The notes beneath the pieces are model-generated. The model ran no database searches and had not been told where the DNA came from. It saw only the letters and a program-made list of their open reading frames with translations. This document shows positions 1-5,369 of a stretch of DNA of 6,050 nt, piece by piece (within the stretch, counting starts at the first letter, position 1; each line of letters opens with the position of its first letter). Source of the DNA: Victivallales bacterium (GTDB lineage: Bacteria > Verrucomicrobiota > Lentisphaeria > Victivallales > JAADHT01); the NCBI GenBank assembly GCA_016930955.1, contig JAFGFR010000261.1:1-6050 (forward strand), given 5' to 3'. A program made the translations under genes and the position numbers.

Positions 1-42
1 ATTTTCTTGCGGGGCGGTACTTTGGAGTACATCGAATTTCAT
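1..42 (-). CDS. Possible start of a downstream gene (first 14 codons, runs off the window)
   Basis: An ATG at 42-40 opens a frame that stays open to the window edge and reads MKFDVLQSTAPQEN. A Shine-Dalgarno-like AGGGA lies eight bases upstream, and a TAG is in frame 18 bases before the ATG, so no longer version of this frame is possible. The codons look plausible, and the gene would follow nadB in the same direction with an 86-base gap. Fourteen residues are too few to name a function. It does not look like the N-terminus of NadA or NadC to me, but I cannot exclude them. Confidence 0.4.
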   Translation of the reverse strand, partial: MKFDVLQSTAPQEN

Positions 43-60
43 TTTTCGAGTCCCTGTATG

Positions 61-132
61 CTAGTGGCACCTGTAGTATAGCTTAACTCCTCCTTTCAGC
101 GCGTTGCAAATCCGCCTGTAGCCATAGGTCAT
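61..132 (-). CDS. Possible 23-residue ORF overlapping the nadB stop (doubtful)
   Basis: An ATG at 132-130 overlaps the nadB TGA in an ATGA arrangement and opens a 23-codon frame ending in TAG at 63-61. The predicted peptide starts MTYGYRRICNALKGG. It is basic and contains two cysteines. The ATGA overlap resembles translationally coupled genes, but there is no Shine-Dalgarno site for it. A purine-rich AAAGGAGGAG (96-87) lies inside the frame and has no ATG, GTG or TTG at a suitable distance behind it. The length is well within chance, and no family is recognised. Confidence 0.15.
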   Translation of the reverse strand: MTYGYRRICNALKGGVKLYYRCH

Positions 133-1775
133 GCGTTGTGTTTTCTGGACTTTTGGATGATGGTGTCCTTGTTCTCCATTGTGGGGTCGGGGCTCGGGTA
201 GTCGGAGTTGAAATGGAGTCCTCTGCTTTCTTTTCTCTGCATTGCGGAGTCAATGATGATCTCGGCGACGGATGCGATGTTGCGTAGCTCGATTATATCG
301 GGGGACACTATGAAGTCCCAGTAGTATTTCTCGATTTCCTTGCGGATGTTCTTGATTCTTGCCTTTGCGCGTTCGAGTCTTTTGTTAGTGCGGACTATCC
401 CCACGTAGTCCCACATGAAGTGCCTGATCTCGTCCCAGTTGTGCGAAATGACGACGATCTCGTCTGAATCCGTGGCGTTGCCGGAGGTCCACAAAGGGAT
501 GTTGCCTGAAGGTTTGGTCGAGATGATCTCGTGAAGAGATTCGGCAATATTTTCGGCTGCGAATTTCGCAACCACGAGAGCTTCGAGGAGGCTGTTGCTT
601 GCGAGTCGGTTGGCACCGTGCAGGCCGGTACAGGCATTCTCGCCCAGGGCGTACAATCCTTTGATCCCGGTGAAGCCGTTAAGATCTGTCTTGATGCCTC
701 CGCAGCAGTAATGTGCCGCGGGGACGACCGGCACGGGCTCATCGGCCATGTTTATGCCGGCTCCAAGGCATTTCTCGAAGATGTTCGGGAAACGTTTCTT
801 GATGAAGTCCCCGCCCTTGTGGCGGATGTCAAGGAATACGCATTCCAGCCCGTAGGTCTTCATTTCGTTGTCTATTGCCCTTGCGACGATATCTCTTGGG
901 GCGAGTTCTCTCTGCGGGTGGTACTTGTGCATGAACTCAATGAGTTTGCCCGAGGAGTTGTATCGCTTGAGCAATGCGCCCTCGCCCCTGAGTGCCTCGC
1001 TGATGAGGAATGACCGCAGCTTCTGGTTGAACAGTATGGTCGGGTGGAATTGGTAGAACTCCATGTTGGCTATAGGCGCGAATGCTCTGTAGCACATTGC
1101 GACCCCGCCTCCGCAGGACACGTCGGGGTTTGACGAGTACAGATAGACCTTCCCGGCACCCCCGGCGGCCACAACGGTAGCGTGGCTGGTGAAGGTTACA
1201 ACTTTATTTGATGCTATGTCGAGTGCGTATGCGCCGAGTGCGCAGTCCTCTCCGAGCCATCCGAGTCGTGATGATGTGATGAGGTCTATCGCGATATGGT
1301 TTTCGAATGTGGAGATATTTTTTTCTGCCATGGCGGCGTTGACAAGGGTGGACTCGATCTCCTCTCCGGTGATGTCGCCTGCATGCAGCACCCTGCGTTC
1401 GGTATGACCACCCTCCTTGCCTAGGTCGAAATCATCCTTGTGGCTGGTGTGCCCCATCTCGCCGCGTGTCGTGAATTTCGCGCCAAGCGTGATGAGATGG
1501 TTGATTACCTCCGGGCCGGACTCGACAATCTTGGTCACTGCATCCTCGTTGCAAAGGCCCGCACCGGCAGCAAGGGTGTCCTGAATATGCTGTTTGAAGG
1601 AGTCCTTGGCATCAATAACACACGCCACGCCTCCTTGGGCATGGGCAGTGTTTGATTCCTCGAGGTTTTTTTTTGTAATTACGGCGACAGAACCATGCGG
1701 GGCGAGTCGCAAGGCTGTGGCCAGCCCCCCAAGACCGCTGCCAATGACCAGAAAGTCGAAATGTAAAGTGTTCAT
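129..1775 (-). CDS. nadB: L-aspartate oxidase (quinolinate synthase B)
   Basis: NadB is an FAD enzyme that oxidises L-aspartate to iminoaspartate, the first step of bacterial de novo NAD synthesis; NadA then makes quinolinate. It can reoxidise with O2 or fumarate, so it suits anaerobes too. The 548 residues are close to the 540 of E. coli NadB. The FAD dinucleotide-binding motif GSGLGG is at 12-17 and SNTAHAQGGVA at 41-51. Residues equivalent to E. coli active-site positions are all present: Glu121 in EGGHTERRVLHAGD, His244 in QFHPT, Glu260 in SEALRGEG, Arg294, His355 and Arg390 in GANRLASNSLLE. Glu121 is one of the residues that separate NadB from the succinate dehydrogenase/fumarate reductase flavoproteins. 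The C-terminal helical part has RHFMWDYVGIVRTNKRLERA and RKESRGLHFNSDYP. The ATG at 1775 fits family N-termini, but no Shine-Dalgarno site precedes it. nadA and nadC are not in the window. Confidence 0.97.
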   Translation of the reverse strand: MNTLHFDFLVIGSGLGGLATALRLAPHGSVAVITKKNLEESNTAHAQGGVACVIDAKDSFKQHIQDTLAAGAGLCNEDAVTKIVESGPEVINHLITLGAKFTTRGEMGHTSHKDDFDLGKEGGHTERRVLHAGDITGEEIESTLVNAAMAEKNISTFENHIAIDLITSSRLGWLGEDCALGAYALDIASNKVVTFTSHATVVAAGGAGKVYLYSSNPDVSCGGGVAMCYRAFAPIANMEFYQFHPTILFNQKLRSFLISEALRGEGALLKRYNSSGKLIEFMHKYHPQRELAPRDIVARAIDNEMKTYGLECVFLDIRHKGGDFIKKRFPNIFEKCLGAGINMADEPVPVVPAAHYCCGGIKTDLNGFTGIKGLYALGENACTGLHGANRLASNSLLEALVVAKFAAENIAESLHEIISTKPSGNIPLWTSGNATDSDEIVVISHNWDEIRHFMWDYVGIVRTNKRLERAKARIKNIRKEIEKYYWDFIVSPDIIELRNIASVAEIIIDSAMQRKESRGLHFNSDYPSPDPTMENKDTIIQKSRKHNA

Positions 1776-2003
1776 TCTGTCAAAAACTTGGGACTACCCT
1801 GGAAAAAGCTGTTAGTCGGATTTGCCGTGTTTGTCGGGCCAATTGAAATTGATGTTGACCTCCTCATGTCTTACGGTACATGCGGAGTGCATGGAAATCA
1901 AGACTGGAAAGTCAAAAGAGCCAATTTCAGAACTCCCCGCGGGCTGCAATATTTCGAGTCTGGGTCTGTCTGTGGGGTCGAGAAGTCTGAAGTTTGGCAG
2001 GGG
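1776..2003 (-). other. gcvPB-nadB intergenic region with an unassigned 63-codon open stretch
   Basis: This 228-base gap contains no recognised gene. Directly behind the gcvPB TAA, in the same frame, 63 sense codons run to a TAA at 1814-1812, 36 bases before nadB. The conceptual peptide is protein-like: it has alternating hydrophobic residues, passes through RLEILQPAGSSEIGSFDF and ends NFNWPDKHGKSD. By hand count 37 of 63 third positions are G or C, and all five aspartates use GAC. No good start exists: the options are CTG at 2000, TTG at 1949 or ATG at 1892 (26 residues), none with a Shine-Dalgarno site. GcvPB relatives end before this point, so it is not a missing GcvPB domain. It could be a small gene with an unusual start, the tail of a degraded gene, or chance. 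No clear terminator or nadB promoter is visible in the gap, so nadB may be read through from the gcv operon. Confidence 0.3.
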
Positions 2004-3467
2004 TTATTGTTGCCCAGCGAGGTTTGCGATGTCCAGATTTCTTGCGGCGGCGGTCTCGTCGAGTCTCCCGACAGGGGTTGTCGAGGGGAAGGACTTGAAT
2101 TTCTCTGGGTTTTCTTCTGCGAGCTCCGCGATTTCTATCATTGCCTCGATGAAGTGGTCGAGTGTCTCTCTGGACTCGGTCTCGGTCGGCTCGATCATGA
2201 GCGCTTCTTTTACGATAAGAGGGAAATAGATGGTTGGGGGGTGAATGCCTTTTTCTATTAGAGCCTTGGCGATGTCAATGGCATGGACGTTGTTCCTGGC
2301 CTGCCTGGCCGCGGAGAACACGCATTCGTGCATGCATGTCCTTTCGCGGGAGGCATCGTCGAAATGGTTCTTGAGTTTTTGTCTGACGTAGTTCGCGCTC
2401 AGGACGGCATTCTCGCTGATTCTGGGGATGCCCTCGCGCCCGAGTGTCAGCAAATATGCGTAGGTCCTGAGGATGATGGAGAAGTTGCCGTAGAAAGGTG
2501 CGATGTAGCCTATGGTGTTGTCGTGGTTGTATTCGAGGGCATATGTTCCATCGCTTCTTTTTGCGACTCTTGATATTGGGAGGTATGGTACGAGCTTATC
2601 TGCCACTCCGACGGGTCCAGCGCCGGGCCCGCCGCCGCCGTGGGGGGAAGAGAATGTCTTGTGGAGGTTGATGTGCATGACATCAAAACCCAGGTCGCCC
2701 GGGCGTACTCTTCCGATGATGGCGTTGAGGTTTGCTCCGTCGCAGTACGCGAGCCCGCCGGCCTCGTGGACAAGGTTGCATGCCTCCCTGGTGTTCTGGT
2801 CGTAGAGTCCGAGGGTGTTGGGGCAGGTCAGCATGATTCCGGCGACACTGTTGTCGAGCGAGGCCTTGAGCGCCGTGATGTCTGTGTTGCCTTTCTCGTC
2901 GGTGGGTATCTCTTTTGTCTCGAAGCCAGCGACAGCGGCGCTTGCGGGATTTGTCCCGTGAGCCGAGTCAGGGATGAGCATGACTTTTCTGCCGGTCTCG
3001 CCGGCGGCCTTGTGGTGTGCCGCAATAAGCATCACTCCCGTAAGCTCGCCGTGTGCGCCGGCGAGAGGCTGCATTGTAAACTGCTTGAATCCGAGCAGGT
3101 TGCTTAGTAATCTTTCAGTCTCATAGATCACCTCAAGCGCGCCCTGGGTCAACGCGCCGCCTCTTCTGAGCTGTGGCAGCAGGGGATGCAGCAGTGTGAA
3201 TCCCGGCAGGGCGGCGATACGCTCGTGGAATTTGGGATTGTACTTCATGGTGCACGAGCCGAGAGGGTAGAAATGCGTATCCAAGCCAAAGTTTTTCCTG
3301 CTGAGCAGCAGGAAGTGCCTTATGACATCCAGCTCCGAAGCTTCTGGCAGCTCGGCCTTTGTGGAACGTCTGAGGCTCTGCGGTATCCGGGATTCATCCG
3401 GGACATCCATTTTGGGCAACGACGACCCAGTCCTGCCGGGTGAGCCTTTGTCGAAAACAAGCTTCAT
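2004..3467 (-). CDS. gcvPB: Glycine dehydrogenase (decarboxylating) subunit 2, P-protein beta (PLP-binding)
   Basis: This is the C-terminal half of the split glycine decarboxylase and carries the cofactor. The PLP motif NLHKTFSSPHGGGGPG spans residues 267-282, with Lys270 as the predicted Schiff-base lysine and the glycine-rich loop right after it. Other family blocks are FYPLGSCTMKYNPK (66-79), QPLAGAHGE (133-141), DSAHGTNPASA (167-177) and DGANLNAIIG (243-252). The C-terminus, TTPVGRLDETAAARN plus a short tail, is where relatives also end, so the 487-residue product is complete. The start overlaps the gcvPA stop (ATGA), and a clear GGAGG (3479-3475) lies seven bases upstream. The block QLRRGGALTQGALE near residues 99-112 looks a few residues longer than the usual HPxxP-to-TQGALE spacing I recall. 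The enzyme is cytosolic and needs GcvPA for activity. It is the last recognised gene of the gcv operon. No convincing hairpin plus T-run follows. Confidence 0.97.
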   Translation of the reverse strand: MKLVFDKGSPGRTGSSLPKMDVPDESRIPQSLRRSTKAELPEASELDVIRHFLLLSRKNFGLDTHFYPLGSCTMKYNPKFHERIAALPGFTLLHPLLPQLRRGGALTQGALEVIYETERLLSNLLGFKQFTMQPLAGAHGELTGVMLIAAHHKAAGETGRKVMLIPDSAHGTNPASAAVAGFETKEIPTDEKGNTDITALKASLDNSVAGIMLTCPNTLGLYDQNTREACNLVHEAGGLAYCDGANLNAIIGRVRPGDLGFDVMHINLHKTFSSPHGGGGPGAGPVGVADKLVPYLPISRVAKRSDGTYALEYNHDNTIGYIAPFYGNFSIILRTYAYLLTLGREGIPRISENAVLSANYVRQKLKNHFDDASRERTCMHECVFSAARQARNNVHAIDIAKALIEKGIHPPTIYFPLIVKEALMIEPTETESRETLDHFIEAMIEIAELAEENPEKFKSFPSTTPVGRLDETAAARNLDIANLAGQQ

Positions 3468-4798
3468 AGCACAGCCTCCATCGCGTTGGCGAAGGACTTG
3501 ATCTCCTCGCGGGTGCGTTTCTCGGTCACCGCTATAAGGAGCTGGTTCTTGCGGTCCTTATAGTATCTGCCCAGCGGGAAGCCGGCGGCAAAACCCTTGT
3601 CGATCATTTTCCCCGCGATCTCAGAGGCATCGGAAGGAAGCTCGACGACAAACTCGTTGAAGAACTGCTGATCCTCGGGGGCTTTGACTTTTCCCGTCTT
3701 GATCAGCTCCTCCCTTGCGAATGCGGCCTTGGCGGCGCAAAGCTCGGCGACCTCGACCAGGCCGTTTTTACCGACACATGAGAGGTATGCCAGCGCGGAC
3801 AAGGCGCAGAGATTTTCGTTCGAGCAGATATTCGACGTTGCACCGGCGCGGCGTATGTGTTGTTCACGTGCCTGCAGCGTCAGCACAAACCCTTCCCTCC
3901 CGGAGGCATCAAAAGCCTTCCCCGCAATCCTCCCGGGCATCTTGCGGAGCAACTGACGCTGCACCGCCATGAAGCCCAGATAGGGACCGCCGAAATTCAG
4001 CGGCATGCCCAGGCTCTGCCCCTCGCCTGTGACAATGTCGAACCCCATTTCGCCAGGGGTTTTAAGGACAGCCAGAGCAATGGGGTAGGCGGAGCACACG
4101 GCGAGCGCGTTTTTCGAGTGGGTCTGTTCGACCAACATGGACAAATCCTCGATCGTGCCGAACGCGTCAGGATACTGCATCAAAACGCACGCGGTCTCAT
4201 CATCAATTGCAGCAGCAAGCTCCTTCTGGTTGGAGCAGAAATCACCAGGCGACACCTCTTTAAGCTCTATTTTAAGGTTCGAGCTGTAGCAGCGGATCAT
4301 CTCTCTTAATATCGGCGATACTGAGCCGGAAATGACGGCCTTTCTTCTACGGGTGGCCCTGACCGCGAGCATCATCGCCTCGAACAGTGCCGTGCCGCCA
4401 TCGTACATCGAGGCATTCGCCGCAGGCATGCCAGTGAGGCGACATATCGCGGACTGGTACTCGTAGATGGCCTGTAACGTCCCTTGTGATGCCTCGGGCT
4501 GGTAGGGGGTGTATGCAGTGTAGAACTCAGACCGTGAGGTTATTTCAAATACAGCTGCGGGTATGATGTGGTCGTAGTACCCGCATCCGAGGAAGTTCAC
4601 CAGTCCGGTGGCATTCCGGGAAGCCAGCTTGAACAAATAGCTGACAACCTCGAATTCGGACAGTCCCGGGGGTATCTCGTCCAGTGCCGGTGCAGGCTCT
4701 TCAATCCCAGCTTTCTTCCACAGTTCCTCTATCGAGCCGCAGCCGACAGTCTTCAGCATCTCAGCCCTGTCGGCATCGGTGTTGGCTATATATGGCAT
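3464..4798 (-). CDS. gcvPA: Glycine dehydrogenase (decarboxylating) subunit 1, P-protein alpha
   Basis: This is the N-terminal half of glycine decarboxylase in organisms with a split P-protein. With GcvPB it forms the PLP enzyme that removes CO2 from glycine and passes the aminomethyl group to GcvH. The 444 residues match the family length. Signatures (ATG numbering) are MPYIANTDADR at the N-terminus, GCGYYDHIIP at 71-80, FYTAYTPYQPEASQGTLQA at 92-110 and NASMYDGGTA at 128-137. Further on come GEGQSLGMPLNFGGPYLGF, then REQHIRRAGATSNIC. It lacks the catalytic PLP lysine motif, as expected for this subunit. I prefer ATG at 4798 to the GTG at 4801: AAGGG (4809-4805) sits six bases before the ATG, and relatives start at this Met. 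The start overlaps the gcvH stop by one base (TGATG); the GTG would give a four-base overlap. The stop overlaps the gcvPB start by four bases, implying translational coupling and equal output of the two subunits. Confidence 0.97.
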   Translation of the reverse strand: MPYIANTDADRAEMLKTVGCGSIEELWKKAGIEEPAPALDEIPPGLSEFEVVSYLFKLASRNATGLVNFLGCGYYDHIIPAAVFEITSRSEFYTAYTPYQPEASQGTLQAIYEYQSAICRLTGMPAANASMYDGGTALFEAMMLAVRATRRRKAVISGSVSPILREMIRCYSSNLKIELKEVSPGDFCSNQKELAAAIDDETACVLMQYPDAFGTIEDLSMLVEQTHSKNALAVCSAYPIALAVLKTPGEMGFDIVTGEGQSLGMPLNFGGPYLGFMAVQRQLLRKMPGRIAGKAFDASGREGFVLTLQAREQHIRRAGATSNICSNENLCALSALAYLSCVGKNGLVEVAELCAAKAAFAREELIKTGKVKAPEDQQFFNEFVVELPSDASEIAGKMIDKGFAAGFPLGRYYKDRKNQLLIAVTEKRTREEIKSFANAMEAVL

Positions 4799-5169
4799 CA
4801 CTTACCCTTGGCAAGGAACTCCGTGTACTGGTTTGCAGTCATCAGGTCCTCGATCTCGACAACGTCGAAATTCTCGATTTTGCATATCCATCCTTCCTGT
4901 TCGGCGGCGGAGTTTATCAGTCCTGGAGCATCTTCAAGCTCTCGGTTGGATTCCTTCACTGTGCCGCTGATCGGGGCATAAACGTCCGATGCAGCCTTGA
5001 CCGACTCGACCATGGCTAACTTGTCCCCGACAATTACATCCAGCCCTTTCTCGGGAAGCTCCACGAAAGTCAGGTCGCCAAGCTCCTCCGCAGCGTGCTC
5101 AGTTATGCCTACCGTGGCAATGTCACCTTCAATTTCAACCCATTCGTGATCTTGTGTGTACTTTTTCAT
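4798..5169 (-). CDS. gcvH: Glycine cleavage system H protein (lipoyl carrier)
   Basis: GcvH is the small cytosolic shuttle of the glycine cleavage system. Its lipoyl-lysine receives the aminomethyl group from the P-protein, presents it to GcvT, and is then reoxidised by lipoamide dehydrogenase. The 123-residue product has the family's usual length. It opens with KKYTQDHEWVE, has the GITEHAAEELGDLTFVELP segment near residues 21-39, and has the lipoylation motif VESVKAASDVYAP with the modified lysine at residue 58. I chose ATG at 5169 over the in-frame GTG three bases upstream (5172). The Shine-Dalgarno AGGGG (5180-5176) is six bases from the ATG but only three from the GTG, and family members begin at this Met. 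It is the first gene of the gcv cluster; its TGA stop overlaps the next start. gcvT, often found just upstream, is absent: the upstream neighbour is groL. Confidence 0.97.
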   Translation of the reverse strand: MKKYTQDHEWVEIEGDIATVGITEHAAEELGDLTFVELPEKGLDVIVGDKLAMVESVKAASDVYAPISGTVKESNRELEDAPGLINSAAEQEGWICKIENFDVVEIEDLMTANQYTEFLAKGK

Positions 5170-5203
5170 CACACTCCCCTAAACTTCATCTCTTGCTACT
5201 TTT

Positions 5204-5221
5204 CGAAACCCGGATTTCGGG
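5204..5221 (-). other. Two overlapping small hairpins in the gcvH leader
   Basis: On the minus strand CGAAA (5219-5215) can pair with TTTCG (5208-5204) around a six-base loop. Alternatively CCCG (5221-5218) can pair with CGGG (5212-5209) around a five-base loop. The two share bases 5218-5219, so only one can form. They lie near the predicted 5' end of the mRNA, about 34 bases before the gcvH start. The stems are short. The conserved cores of the glycine riboswitch are not visible. Confidence 0.25.
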
Positions 5222-5224
5222 ACG

Positions 5225-5252
5225 ACCATAATTCTGCCTCAATAACGGGCAA
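5225..5252 (-). promoter_or_regulatory. Tentative sigma-70-type promoter for gcvH-gcvPA-gcvPB
   Basis: On the minus strand a -35-like TTGCCC (5252-5247) and a -10-like TATGGT (5230-5225) are separated by 16 bases. Each matches the consensus at four of six positions, so the call is weak. The context helps: the operon must start between the groL terminator and gcvH. An A/T-rich stretch (about 5280-5262) lies just upstream, where an UP-like element would be. Predicted transcription would begin near 5218, giving a leader of about 50 bases. An alternative pair slightly upstream (TTGTAT/TATGTT) scores no better. Confidence 0.3.
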
Positions 5253-5314
5253 CATAACGGGGATAAAAGAAAATACAACAGGGGCCGAGGAAAAAAAATC
5301 AGACAATTAACGGG
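5243..5314 (-). repeat. Three copies of CCCGTTA upstream of gcvH
   Basis: The heptamer CCCGTTA on the minus strand occurs at 5314-5308, 5261-5255 and 5249-5243. The two nearer copies are 12 bases apart, about one helical turn. The nearest overlaps the proposed -35 box. The farthest directly abuts the T-run of the groL terminator. Spaced direct repeats on a promoter can be binding sites for a regulator, but three 7-mers in about 70 bases may also be chance. No known regulator is recognised. Confidence 0.3.
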
Positions 5315-5346
5315 AAAAAAAAGGCGCACGGAAATCCATGCGCCTT
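5315..5346 (-). terminator. Rho-independent terminator of groL
   Basis: Read on the minus strand, GGCGCATGG (5344-5336) pairs with CCGTGCGCC (5331-5323) around a four-base loop, ATTT. Eight T residues follow directly (5322-5315). The stem has nine pairs. One is a U-G wobble in minus-strand RNA, where the plus-strand version would have an A-C mismatch, so the hairpin is built for minus-strand transcription. It starts 23 bases after the groL stop codon and should separate groL from the gcv genes. A second run of eight T follows at 5298-5291, with no clear stem in front of it. Confidence 0.92.
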
Positions 5347-5369
5347 GAATGTCAGGGGAATCGCGATGA

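Noticed and set aside
531..1013. Plus-strand open frame of 160 codons inside nadB
   Set aside because: It is antisense to a fully conserved nadB and matches no family; it is a shadow frame.
1776..1816. Terminator before nadB (GGGTAGTCCC followed by a short T-run)
   Set aside because: The stem has only three pairs and the five T residues run into the nadB start region; it is too weak to call.
1772..1867. 31-codon leader-peptide gene overlapping the nadB start
   Set aside because: It has no Shine-Dalgarno site, no attenuator structure and no run of regulatory codons; only the ATGA overlap supports it, so it is not listed as a feature.
1788..2261. Plus-strand open frame of 157 codons spanning the gcvPB-nadB gap
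   Set aside because: More than half lies antisense to the gcvPB 3' end, the product has no recognisable domain, and it opposes every real gene in the window.
5173..5310. Glycine riboswitch in front of the gcv operon
   Set aside because: Expected from context, but the conserved aptamer cores and paired-aptamer architecture cannot be found, and the space after the groL terminator is short.
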